Shown here: in pieces, positions 1-6,857 of the stretch | Layout of the letters: each line of letters starts with the position of its first letter | Numbering within the stretch: the stretch's first letter is position 1 | Origin: Mariprofundaceae bacterium | Lineage (GTDB): Bacteria; Pseudomonadota; Zetaproteobacteria; Mariprofundales; Mariprofundaceae | Assembly (NCBI GenBank): GCA_027018975.1 | Contig: JALUXN010000271.1 | Location: forward strand, 1 to 7,550 | Direction of reading: 5' to 3' | Length of the DNA: 7,550 nucleotides | Notes under the pieces: generated by a model | Seen by the model: the letters and a program-made list of their open reading frames with translations, nothing else | What the model was told of the DNA's origin: nothing | Database searches by the model: none | Position numbers and translations under genes: made by a program

Positions 1-183
1 AGCCGCCCACTTCTGCAGCACCGCTTTGGGCACGAATGAAACCGGGATGCCAGCCTGCTTGGCCAGATGGATCAGCTCATTCAGGCGCGGATGTCGCTTG
101 CCCTGCTCGATCATGAGTGCATCCACACTATCACCGGCTGCCAGCGCATGTTTGACGGCGTGGATGCCAGCGATATGGCTCAT
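1..183 (-). CDS. rlmB: RlmB-like 23S rRNA 2'-O-methyltransferase, N-terminal part (runs off left edge)
   Basis: Only the first 61 codons are present, starting at the ATG read from 183 down to 181. The product begins MSHIAGIHAVKHALAAGDSV and continues with a stretch about nucleus-proximal helix and strand spacing typical of the SpoU substrate-binding domain: 'GIHAV..AL', then a variable 'ALMIEQGKRHPRLNEL', then 'AKQAGIPVSFVPK'. This is the L7Ae-like N-terminal domain of SpoU-family enzymes such as RlmB, which methylate the 2'-O of a guanosine (G2251 in E. coli) of 23S rRNA. The catalytic SPOUT knot lies outside the window, so RlmB rather than another TrmH-family member is an inference from the GIHAV start. 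The start overlaps the stop of the upstream DHH gene as ATGA, so the two are probably co-transcribed and translationally coupled; no separate promoter is needed. Confidence 0.8.
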   Translation of the reverse strand, partial: MSHIAGIHAVKHALAAGDSVDALMIEQGKRHPRLNELIHLAKQAGIPVSFVPKAVLQKWAA

Positions 184-1148
184 GCTGCTGCCTTGCAGTA
201 CATCGCACGGAACGCGCGCACGAAATCGTCATAACGATCGGCCGGCAGGTGATTGATGCCCGCCGCACCCTTGCGGCCGCCGCCGCTGGGGAACTGCATG
301 CAGAGTTCGTCAGCGCCGGCCTTATTTTCCAGCGGCGCACGCACACTCACCCGATAACCGCCATCGGGCAACAGCGTGAGCAACGCATGCGCCCGCGCCG
401 GTGCGCGCCGCGCCAGCATGTTGCCAAACACCCCGCCAATACGCCGCGTCCAAGCAGCATCGGGCAACAGATAGAGCGCAATCTCCGGCTCATCGACTGC
501 CGGCTGCAGCGCCTCTGTATGCGCGATGTCATCGGCGTAACCGCGTGCTAACGTCTGATAGGCCGGCGACTGCGCAATAAATGCAAACGGATCCGCATAA
601 CTACTGATCTCCCGATAGAGCTGCGCCGGCGCGATGTGGAGATCGGCCAGTGTGACGCCGTAGGCGTTGTAGTTGATTAGCGTACCAAGCTGCTCTAGCT
701 CTGCCAACGCCGCTGCATCCAGCCCGAGTGGCTCGGCTACTTTACGGGCGGCATCAAAGAGATTGTCGCCAAATGCCGCCACCACCGCCCAAGGCAGATA
801 AGCGCCCTGCAAGTGACGATTCACCAGTAGGCTGCTGCAGACCTCAGCCGAGGTGTCGATATGCGCATCCAGTTGCGGCGTGTCAGGAATATCGCCGGCA
901 AAATGGTGGTCGAAATATTGCACCTGTGCGCCAGCATTGAGCAGGCGCTGCAAGTCGTCACGATTCTTATCCATCGAAATATCGAGCACCGTCACCGCAT
1001 CACCGCGCACCGCCTCCACCTGCTGCAGCAGCGCAATATCGCGCTTCACGCCCGTCACCAACACGCTCTCCCGCGGCTCCGCCAAGCGCAGTTGATGCAG
1101 CGCGCAAATCCCATCTGCATCACCGTTAAAGACATCGAAATCGGGCAT
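180..1148 (-). CDS. DHH-family phosphoesterase
   Basis: Predicted 322-residue cytoplasmic phosphoesterase of the DHH superfamily (relatives include RecJ, NrnA and exopolyphosphatase-like enzymes), which use two metal ions to cleave phosphodiester or phosphoanhydride bonds. Visible motifs in order: FNGDADGI at residues 7-14 (motif I aspartates 10 and 12), LDIS with Asp56 (motif II), FDHHF with the DHH triplet at 80-82 (motif III), GDN at 127-129 (motif IV), and a glycine-rich GGGRKGAAG at 289-297 resembling the DHHA1 substrate-binding loop. The metal-binding residues all look intact. The start at 1148 is preferred over an upstream in-frame ATG at 1238 because AGGTGGG sits 6 bases before it and the family motif I begins right after it; the extra 30 residues upstream look non-coding. 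It overlaps rlmB by 4 bases. The substrate is not evident: short oligonucleotides, cyclic dinucleotide products or another phosphoester are all possible. Confidence 0.88.
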   Translation of the reverse strand: MPDFDVFNGDADGICALHQLRLAEPRESVLVTGVKRDIALLQQVEAVRGDAVTVLDISMDKNRDDLQRLLNAGAQVQYFDHHFAGDIPDTPQLDAHIDTSAEVCSSLLVNRHLQGAYLPWAVVAAFGDNLFDAARKVAEPLGLDAAALAELEQLGTLINYNAYGVTLADLHIAPAQLYREISSYADPFAFIAQSPAYQTLARGYADDIAHTEALQPAVDEPEIALYLLPDAAWTRRIGGVFGNMLARRAPARAHALLTLLPDGGYRVSVRAPLENKAGADELCMQFPSGGGRKGAAGINHLPADRYDDFVRAFRAMYCKAAA

Positions 1149-1154
1149 CTGTTT

Positions 1155-1161
1155 CCCACCT
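1155..1161 (-). promoter_or_regulatory. Shine-Dalgarno site deciding the DHH gene start
   Basis: Read on the minus strand this is AGGTGGG, 6 bases before the ATG at 1148. The longer in-frame start at 1238 has no comparable site, so this site fixes the shorter protein. Confidence 0.7.
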
Positions 1162-1189
1162 TTATTGCTTTTTCGTGCGTACCCTATGA

Positions 1190-1199
1190 ACGCATGCGT
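1190..1199. repeat. 10-bp perfect palindrome in the divergent intergenic region
   Basis: ACGCATGCGT is fully self-complementary. It lies about 40 bases upstream of the DHH start, between the two divergent genes. It could be part of an operator or a chance palindrome; nothing in the sequence identifies a binding protein. Confidence 0.35.
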
Positions 1200-1216
1200 G
1201 GATGAACAGCGAAAAT

Positions 1217-1232
1217 ATAGCCTCATGGCTAT
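1217..1232. repeat. 6-bp inverted repeat with 4-base loop
   Basis: ATAGCC and GGCTAT flank the loop TCAT. On the minus strand the arm overlaps TATATT (1219 down to 1214), which would be a good -10 for the DHH-rlmB operon, but no matching -35 stands at the usual distance. It may therefore be a regulatory dyad over a weak minus-strand promoter, or a small hairpin. Confidence 0.35.
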
Positions 1233-1261
1233 TTGCAACCCGATAGATCATGTGCTTTACT
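1233..1261 (+). promoter_or_regulatory. Candidate sigma-70 promoter for the lipase-fadL operon
   Basis: TTGCAA (1233-1238) and TTTACT (1256-1261) are separated by 17 bases and each match the consensus at four of six positions. Transcription would begin near 1268, giving a leader of about 33 bases before the lipase ATG at 1301. The -10 lies inside the loop of the dyad at 1249-1271, as expected if a repressor covered it. This is pattern matching only. Confidence 0.35.
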
Positions 1262-1271
1262 ACAGCACATG
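1249..1271. promoter_or_regulatory. Perfect 8-bp dyad, possible operator of the lipase operon
   Basis: CATGTGCT (1249-1256) and AGCACATG (1264-1271) are exact reverse complements around a 7-base centre. The site is 30 bases upstream of the lipase start and overlaps the candidate -10. Its form fits a dimeric repressor operator better than a terminator, because no T-run follows. The arms do not resemble the FadR or PsrA fatty-acid-regulator motifs I know. A leader-RNA hairpin is the alternative. Confidence 0.45.
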
Positions 1272-1288
1272 GGATGATTGACATGGAT

Positions 1289-1294
1289 GGGAGG
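1289..1294 (+). promoter_or_regulatory. Shine-Dalgarno site deciding the lipase start
   Basis: GGGAGG lies 6 bases before the ATG at 1301. It favours that start over the in-frame ATG at 1250 or the ones at 1274 and 1283, none of which would place the signal peptide at the N terminus so well. Confidence 0.75.
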
Positions 1295-1300
1295 TCTTGC

Positions 1301-3487
1301 ATGAAACAGTTCTGCAAATTCTTGATTGTGGTGATGCCACTACTCTATCTCAACGGCTGCGGCGGCACTTCCGGCAATGGTGCTCCTGTCGCTACGGGGC
1401 AACCGACATTCGTCGCTGATTTTGATCCAAATCAGCAGGTCATTCCATTCCCAGACGATCTACTGTTCACGGGTTCGACCAATGGCAAACTGAATATCCC
1501 CGTGGTCAATCCCAACGATGTTGGCGATCCGAAAGTCGCCATGAACGATCTGGATGGCTTCTCCACCATCGCTCCAATATCGACCACTTTTTCCATCGCC
1601 GCTGATCCCGCCACGTTGATTCCGGGCACTACCCTGCATCTGTATGAGGTCACCGCTTTGGCCACCGGTGCGGTCACCGGCATCACACGTGAACTCACTG
1701 CTCAGGAGTACAAGGCAAGCCTGTCAGCAGGCAATACGCTGGTGATCCAGCCGCAACAACCGCTGAAGAGCAACACACGTTATCTGGTTGTGCTTACCAG
1801 TGGCATCAAGAGTACGACCGGCCTGCCGCTGGTGCCCTCCAGCATCTTCGGCATGATAAAGGGCACTGCGCCACTGGTGGATGCAAACGGAAACAGTCAG
1901 TTTGTCCTGCTCAGCAACGCTCAGGCTCAACAACTGGATCCACTTAGAAAAATCACCCAAACCTATCTTGCCGCAGCCAATGGAGCAGGCGTTCCAGCCG
2001 CAGCTGTTGCCTTGGCTTGGACATTCAAAACGCAAACAATTAACAATGTATTGGCCGCGATTTGGGCGGATAGTGTTATCCCTGGCAAGGCCAAGGCGCT
2101 CAATTTCTCACCACTGCAAGCTGTATCAATGGCAAATTTTCTACTGAGTCCGAAGGGAGCCAAGCTTAAAGCGTTTGTCACTCCGCAATTTAATCCATTC
2201 GCCAAAATCGGTAGCGTGATTTTTGGCAATATCAAAGCTCCCTACTACCTAAGCTCTCAAGGCGGAATGGGTGTGGGTGGCGCTATTGGTGTTGCCCCCA
2301 CAGTTCCACCCAAAGCGATCACATCCCATTTCCAATTTCCGCTCAATGCACAAGGCGCACCTAGTGCTCTGCCGAAAACAATCTCCTTGCAGCCGATTAA
2401 TTTTATTATGACGACGCCAGCCCAACCTGGTCCATGGCCGGTTGTAATTTTTCAACATGGCTTTACGGCTGATAAAACTAACATATTTTTTATTGCAAAC
2501 AGTTTGTCAGCTGCCGGCTTTGCAGTCATTGCCATTGATTCGGTGCTGCATGGAGAGCGAACATTTAATCTCGACCTAGTCACCCAAGCCGTTGACCCCG
2601 TAACAGGAAACCTTGGCGTTACGGCACCAGTGCCCGATGGTGTGCCTGACTCGAGTGGCCAGTGGTATCTCAATCTGTCGTATCTGCTCACATTTAGGGA
2701 TAATATCCGGCAATCAGTGGCTGATCTGATCCATCTGACACGTCTGTTGGAGGTGCAGACGATGGATCTTGTCAACAACACAACGGGGCTGCCTTTAGCT
2801 GCCGGTGCACTTCCGGATGGTCCGGATCTTGTTGTCTCTGCTGCACAACCGATTTCTTATGTCGGCCACTCCAATGGCGGCATCCTCGGCACTATGCTGG
2901 CGGCTGTGGAACCGAGCATTAAAACATTCGTTTTGGCCAACCCGGGTGGCATCTATTCAAACATCGCCCTTCATTCAACCGAAATCAGTCCAAAGGTATT
3001 GGCAGGACTTGCCAGCAAGGGGATTACACCAACCGGCACGCCCAAGCAGTTCAACGCGTTCTTCGTCGCCGCCCAGACTGTGCTGGATGATGGCGACCCC
3101 ATCAATTATGGTGGTATTGCGAAGAATACTGGTAAAAATATTCTCATGTTCAAACAGCTGAATGATGCTGTCGTACCGAACACATCCACCGATGCACTCG
3201 CCGCCGCTTTCGGCATGGTGCAGGTCGCAAATAATCCGGCGGCAGCATCATGGCCTATCTCCAAACCATCCCCCTTTATTGGCAGCGGTTTCACCTTCTT
3301 CATCCAAGGAACACACTCCTCATTCTTAGATCCCACAATTAATATGGATGTGACCACAGAAATGCAAACGGAGACATTCTTATATTTGACTTCTGGCCTG
3401 CCTTATACTCCTAATAAACAAGCCACAGTTACAATTAGTGGTGCCGGCTTAACCCCTGGCGTTACTCTCACGCAGATCATGCAATAA
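1301..3487 (+). CDS. VolA-like outer-membrane lipoprotein lipase / lysophospholipase
   Basis: Predicted 728-residue secreted lipoprotein of the bacterial virulence-factor lipase family (Lipase_bact_N type). Residues 1-19 form a lipoprotein signal peptide, with lipobox LNGC and acylated Cys20; residues 21-24 (GGTS) lack an Asp at +2, so outer-membrane sorting is expected. Residues about 30-330 match the family's N-terminal region, with 'FDPNQQVIPFPDDLLF' and an Ig-like stretch containing 'PLKSNTRYLVVLTSGIK'. The rest is an alpha/beta-hydrolase: oxyanion-side HGF at 386-388, nucleophile elbow GHSNG with Ser524, probable acid Asp622 in NDAVVPN, and His672 in GTHSSF. In Vibrio the relative VolA is a surface lysophospholipase encoded next to fadL. 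Here fadL follows after 11 bases, so release of fatty acids from extracellular lipids and direct uptake is the natural reading. Exact substrate (lysophospholipid, triglyceride or another ester) and surface exposure are inferred. No truncation or missing catalytic residue was seen. Confidence 0.88.
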   Translation: MKQFCKFLIVVMPLLYLNGCGGTSGNGAPVATGQPTFVADFDPNQQVIPFPDDLLFTGSTNGKLNIPVVNPNDVGDPKVAMNDLDGFSTIAPISTTFSIAADPATLIPGTTLHLYEVTALATGAVTGITRELTAQEYKASLSAGNTLVIQPQQPLKSNTRYLVVLTSGIKSTTGLPLVPSSIFGMIKGTAPLVDANGNSQFVLLSNAQAQQLDPLRKITQTYLAAANGAGVPAAAVALAWTFKTQTINNVLAAIWADSVIPGKAKALNFSPLQAVSMANFLLSPKGAKLKAFVTPQFNPFAKIGSVIFGNIKAPYYLSSQGGMGVGGAIGVAPTVPPKAITSHFQFPLNAQGAPSALPKTISLQPINFIMTTPAQPGPWPVVIFQHGFTADKTNIFFIANSLSAAGFAVIAIDSVLHGERTFNLDLVTQAVDPVTGNLGVTAPVPDGVPDSSGQWYLNLSYLLTFRDNIRQSVADLIHLTRLLEVQTMDLVNNTTGLPLAAGALPDGPDLVVSAAQPISYVGHSNGGILGTMLAAVEPSIKTFVLANPGGIYSNIALHSTEISPKVLAGLASKGITPTGTPKQFNAFFVAAQTVLDDGDPINYGGIAKNTGKNILMFKQLNDAVVPNTSTDALAAAFGMVQVANNPAAASWPISKPSPFIGSGFTFFIQGTHSSFLDPTINMDVTTEMQTETFLYLTSGLPYTPNKQATVTISGAGLTPGVTLTQIMQ

Positions 3488-3492
3488 AGGAG
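3488..3492 (+). promoter_or_regulatory. Shine-Dalgarno site of the first fadL gene
   Basis: AGGAG begins one base after the lipase TAA and ends 6 bases before the fadL ATG. The whole gap is 11 bases, leaving no room for a promoter, so the two genes should share one transcript. Confidence 0.75.
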
Positions 3493-3498
3493 CGCAAG

Positions 3499-4752
3499 AT
3501 GTATCAGAAGAGTCTACTTACTATTTCCGCAGTCGCGCTGCTGAACATCAATGCTTATGCCGGCGGCTTTCAGATTGCTGAACAGGGTACGAAGGCGATG
3601 GCGATGAGTAACGCTTTTACCGCCGTCGCGGATGATCCGTCGGCGCAGTGGTATAATCCGGCCGGCAGTGCGTTTTTGTCGGGTACGCAGGTGATGGCGG
3701 GAGGGGATTATATTTTGGTGCCGGGCATGGATTTCAAGTCAAACAACTTGAACCCCACCCATCCATCGACGACACAGATGAAGCGTAAGACGCTTGTTGT
3801 TCCGACCATTTATCTGACACATCAGTATCAAAACAGCCCTTTGACTGCCGGGATCGGTATCAATGCTCCTTTTGGCCTTTCATCGGACTGGCCGACAAAT
3901 TCACCGTTCGCAATCTCCAATACATTTTCAGAGGTCAAGACGGTGAATATCAACCCCAACGTGTCGTGGCGTATCAATGATCATTGGGCTGTCGCTGCTG
4001 GTGTGGATTATGTGAATTTACTGAGTGTGCATCTGAACAACACTGTGCAGAGCATGAGCGGAAAAGGCGATGGATGGGGCGGGAATGTTGCGATGATGTA
4101 TCGCAATGATCAGCTTAGTTTTGGTGTGAGTTATCGCAGTCGGGTACGTCTGGATATCAAGAACGGCACAGTTGTTGGCGGCCCGGCATTGGCTTTTCTG
4201 GGTGCGCCGTCGGCAGTGGGGGCTACGGGGGCAGTCAGTACAAAAATTGTTTTGCCGGATCAGTTAAACGCGGGTGTTGCATGGCGGCCGAATGGCGATT
4301 GGCTGTTGTCGTTGGATGTGGATTGGGTGAATTGGAAGACATTTGACAATCTGGATTTTCACTATGCACCATCATTTGTGGGCTCTGTGATTACGGGCGG
4401 TACATATTTCAGAACTTTGCCGGAAAACTGGCATGCCACGACGGCAGTGCGGCTGGGGGCTCAGTGGCAAACATCGACAGCTGTGAGTTTGCGTGCAGGC
4501 TATACTTACGATCCGACACCGATCGATCCAAAATATTATTCACCGGGTATTCCGGGGCGTGACCGTCAGCTGTTTACGGTTGGTGCTGGTTATCGCGTTA
4601 GTGATGCGCTGAGTATCGATGTGGGTTACATGCTGGTCTATTTCAAAGACCGTTACCAGACGGCCTCTACCGGGCCGGTGAATGCAACTCGCAACGGTAC
4701 ATATACAGGCAATGTGCATGTATTCTCAGGGTCGGTCGTTTATAAGTTTTGA
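3499..4752 (+). CDS. fadL: FadL/OmpP1/TodX-family outer-membrane fatty-acid channel (first copy)
   Basis: Predicted 417-residue outer-membrane beta-barrel for uptake of long-chain fatty acids or other hydrophobic compounds. Residues 1-21 are a Sec signal peptide ending AYA, with cleavage before GGFQIAEQG. The mature N terminus carries the family hatch signature, SNAFTAVADDPSAQWYNPAG with NPAG at 53-56. Other shared family blocks are NAPFGL, GDGWGGN, 'LPDQLN', DVDWVNWK, PENW and 'YDPTPI'. The chain ends VVYKF, and the terminal Phe fits recognition by the BAM complex. Length is close to the usual 420-450 of the family. It follows the lipase by 11 bases in one probable operon, so released acyl chains are the likely substrates; a hydrocarbon or aromatic substrate, as for TodX/XylN relatives, cannot be excluded. 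Third codon positions are rich in G and T, unlike the second copy downstream. Confidence 0.9.
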   Translation: MYQKSLLTISAVALLNINAYAGGFQIAEQGTKAMAMSNAFTAVADDPSAQWYNPAGSAFLSGTQVMAGGDYILVPGMDFKSNNLNPTHPSTTQMKRKTLVVPTIYLTHQYQNSPLTAGIGINAPFGLSSDWPTNSPFAISNTFSEVKTVNINPNVSWRINDHWAVAAGVDYVNLLSVHLNNTVQSMSGKGDGWGGNVAMMYRNDQLSFGVSYRSRVRLDIKNGTVVGGPALAFLGAPSAVGATGAVSTKIVLPDQLNAGVAWRPNGDWLLSLDVDWVNWKTFDNLDFHYAPSFVGSVITGGTYFRTLPENWHATTAVRLGAQWQTSTAVSLRAGYTYDPTPIDPKYYSPGIPGRDRQLFTVGAGYRVSDALSIDVGYMLVYFKDRYQTASTGPVNATRNGTYTGNVHVFSGSVVYKF

Positions 4753-4905
4753 GTTATAGACTCTTTTGCAACGCTTTGCGTGGGTGAATTCCGTTCGGGA
4801 TCGTTGCAAGGGGGGCGAAATCCGAGTGAGGGTCGGCCAATTGACTGAATAGCGACTCAGGTCGCGCTGCAAACACCCAACGATTGAGTTGAGTCTCTCT
4901 TCCCT
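4753..4905. other. Structured intergenic spacer between the two fadL genes
   Basis: No convincing gene lies here. Three nested or successive dyads stand out: AGACTC (4758-4763) with GAGTCT (4891-4896) near the ends; TTGCAACG (4766-4773) with CGTTGCAA (4802-4809), an exact 8-bp pair enclosing 28 bases; and GCGAC-TCAG-GTCGC (4852-4865), a tight hairpin. No T-run follows any of them, so a Rho-independent terminator is not supported. The 6-bp outer pair could mark the ends of a small non-autonomous or dispersed repeat, but with one copy in view this is only a suggestion. Confidence 0.4.
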
Positions 4906-4933
4906 TTGACATATCGATCAATCTTTCTACGCT
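4906..4933 (+). promoter_or_regulatory. Candidate promoter of the second fadL gene
   Basis: TTGACA (4906-4911) is a perfect -35. The best downstream partner is TACGCT (4928-4933) after 16 bases, matching only three of six -10 positions. Its place 40 bases upstream of the ATG suits separate transcription of the second copy. The weak -10 may mean an activator is needed, or that the -35 match is chance. Confidence 0.35.
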
Positions 4934-4972
4934 CACGCCAATCGGTTTTCATCAACCTTGGGGGGGAGTACT

Positions 4973-6250
4973 ATGAGAAAACATATTTGGTCTGCCGCAA
5001 TCTTGCTGGCATCGATTCAAACTGCCCATGCAGGCGGTTATATGGTCGGAGAGATGTCCGCACGAGCAGGGAGCATGGCCAGCGCATTTACCGCTATTGC
5101 GAATGATGCCTCTGCTGCATGGTACAACCCGGCCGGTGTCGCCTTTACCCACGGAAAACAGGTCATGCTCGGCACTGATTTAATCTTAACACACGCCTCA
5201 TTTTCGACCAATGCATCCAATCCCAAACACCCTGCATCAAGCAATGCAAAATCCGGATCTTTCCTTGTGCCTCACGGCTATTTCACCTACTGGGATGACA
5301 AATCATCCATCGGCGCTGCACTCGGCGTGAATGCTCCTTTCGGTTTAGAAACAAGCTGGCCAGATACCGCACCATTTGCCAGCAAAAGCACCTTCTCCCG
5401 GCTAAATATGGTGATGGTCAATCCCAGTGTCGTCTTTAAGGTCTCCGATACATTTTCCATCGCTTTGGGTGCAGACTATGGATATATGAAACGTGTCGAT
5501 TTTAACACCACCATACAAGATACAACCGGTAGCGGTGATGGTTGGGGTGGTAATGCATCACTGATGTATCAAGGCGATCATTTTAATATCGGCGTCACTT
5601 ATCGTTCAAAGATTAAAGTTGCCATTCACGGCAGTGCCACTGCCAAGGGTCAATTGGCAGGCATCGGCGCCATCACCGGCGCCACCACCAGCAGCGCCAA
5701 TACATCCGTAACGCTCCCCGATCAATTGAATATCGGCTTGGCGTATAAACCCAACAATGACTGGACACTGAGTGCTGACATCGATTGGGTAAACTGGAAA
5801 AGGTACAAATCCCTCGATATCACCTATGCCAGTGCGGCTTATCGCGCTGCCGTTAAAACCTTACAAGGCGCCGTAGGTGCTCCAGCAACGGGCGCTACAA
5901 GCATCCCTGAAAATTGGAAAGCTACCATTGCCTTCAAGCTTGGCGCAGAGTGGGCTTACAACCCCCACATGCGGGCTCGCTTTGGTTATGCGTTTGACCC
6001 CACCCCCATTAACAATGTCGATTTCAGCCCCAGCATTCCGGGCAACGACCGTCATCTCTTCTCAGTGGGATACGGCTATGACTTCAACGAAACCACCACG
6101 CTCGACCTTGGATATATGTACGTCTATATCCTCAACCGCCATCAAACCCAATCACCCGCAACGCCGGCTAGAGCACCAAACAGCGTGAAAAACGGTGATT
6201 ACAAAAACAATGCACATGTCATCATGGCATCATTGAGTCACCGCTTTTAG
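4973..6250 (+). CDS. fadL: FadL/OmpP1/TodX-family outer-membrane fatty-acid channel (second copy)
   Basis: Predicted 425-residue outer-membrane porin paralogous to the preceding fadL gene. The start at ATG 4973 is chosen because GGGGAG stands 4 bases before it and the Sec signal peptide (residues 1-20, ending AHA before GGYMVGEM) begins there; a TTG at 4958 would add five residues of no evident use. NPAG is at residues 52-55, and NAPFGL, GDGWGGN, LPDQLN, DIDWVNWK, PENW and 'FDPTPI' recur as in the first copy. The chain ends SLSHRF with the expected terminal Phe. The loop regions differ, for example a Gly/Ala/Thr-rich stretch around residues 225-245 and another near 300-315, so substrate preference may differ. 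Third codon positions favour C and A rather than G and T, so this is not a recent tandem duplication. It is separated from the first copy by 220 bases and probably has its own promoter. Confidence 0.9.
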   Translation: MRKHIWSAAILLASIQTAHAGGYMVGEMSARAGSMASAFTAIANDASAAWYNPAGVAFTHGKQVMLGTDLILTHASFSTNASNPKHPASSNAKSGSFLVPHGYFTYWDDKSSIGAALGVNAPFGLETSWPDTAPFASKSTFSRLNMVMVNPSVVFKVSDTFSIALGADYGYMKRVDFNTTIQDTTGSGDGWGGNASLMYQGDHFNIGVTYRSKIKVAIHGSATAKGQLAGIGAITGATTSSANTSVTLPDQLNIGLAYKPNNDWTLSADIDWVNWKRYKSLDITYASAAYRAAVKTLQGAVGAPATGATSIPENWKATIAFKLGAEWAYNPHMRARFGYAFDPTPINNVDFSPSIPGNDRHLFSVGYGYDFNETTTLDLGYMYVYILNRHQTQSPATPARAPNSVKNGDYKNNAHVIMASLSHRF

Positions 6251-6763
6251 TTGCGCCCGCTCTTCCATCGCCCGCCGATAGCAGTTAGCGGCCTGTTGGT
6301 AATCTTCGGCGGCTTCGTGCCAAGTGGCGAGGCTTTGCCAAGCAGCTTGACTGATTGCAGCATCATCGCTGGCCAGTGCTGGGCGTAGTTGAGACTCTTG
6401 GCCGATTTGCGCTCCAGTTTTCGGTAGGCGCGCGATCGCTTGATCGCGTTCCAGCTCGAGCAGCGCGGCTGCCACGCGATCGCTGTTGTGCTGCTCCAGA
6501 TAGCTGCGTCAGAGGTGTTTGGTGCTATCAAGATTACTGCTCTCCTGCAGGGCTTGCCCATAACGCAGCACCACCTGCGCATCTTCCGGCTGCAGACGGT
6601 ACGCTTTGCGCAGATAGACCATCGCCTCTGCCGGAGCTGATGCCGCCTGCTGCAGGCAAGTGCGCATCAATCGCGGCTTCACATCCCCGGCAGCGCTCTT
6701 GCCCTGTCGCCATTTTGCCTCTAATGCCTCGATTTTGGGGGAGAGAGTTGCAGCGGCACTCAT
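6230..6763 (-). pseudogene. TPR-repeat protein interrupted by one in-frame TGA
   Basis: A single minus-strand frame runs from ATG 6763 to TGA 6230 (177 codons plus stop) with only one interruption, TGA at 6511-6509. Coding character continues on both sides: 'YLRKAYRLQPEDAQVVLRYG' before it, then 'RSYLEQHNSDR' right after it, and a TPR-like 'LATWHEAAEDYQQAANCYRR' near the end. The break sits inside a helix (KHL-stop-RSYLEQH), where a Leu or Arg codon one base away from TGA would restore the protein. This points to a recent nonsense mutation or a read error. Two separate products, with the second restarting at GTG 6475, are possible but no Shine-Dalgarno supports it. The 3' end overlaps the convergent second fadL gene by 21 bases. 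No ribosome site is clear at 6763. TPR proteins mediate protein contacts; no specific partner is evident. Confidence 0.6.
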
Positions 6764-6857
6764 GGCAAGGCATGTTTCTGCAAATTCATTTCTTACATCT
6801 GTTGAAGGCTTGTATGAGGGGAGATCAATGATTCGTGTATCTGTTTAGAAAAAGAAA
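6764..6857. other. AT-rich gap between the TPR gene and the CPBP gene
   Basis: These 94 bases separate the divergent genes. No promoter with two good hexamers was found. An A-rich run just before 6858 (AGAAAAAGAAA) could serve as a weak ribosome site for the CPBP gene. A six-codon frame starting at ATG 6829 ends at TAG 6846 and is probably chance. Confidence 0.3.

Noticed and set aside
1148..1238. Longer DHH protein starting at 1238
   Set aside because: The extra 30 residues precede the family's motif I without similarity, and the good ribosome site belongs to 1148.
1250..1300. Longer lipase start at ATG 1250
   Set aside because: It would bury the lipoprotein signal peptide behind 17 residues and would lie inside the dyad; GGGAGG before 1301 fits better.
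4766..4809. Inverted repeat after the first fadL gene as a Rho-independent terminator
   Set aside because: The loop is 28 bases and what follows is a G-run, not a T-run.
4754..4936. A 60-codon minus-strand frame in the spacer between the two fadL genes
   Set aside because: It lacks a ribosome site, has no recognisable motif, and lies over the inverted repeats; it is more likely a chance translation of the structured spacer.
6802..6830. TTGAAG and TCAATG as a promoter for the CPBP gene
   Set aside because: The -10 match is too poor to separate it from background.
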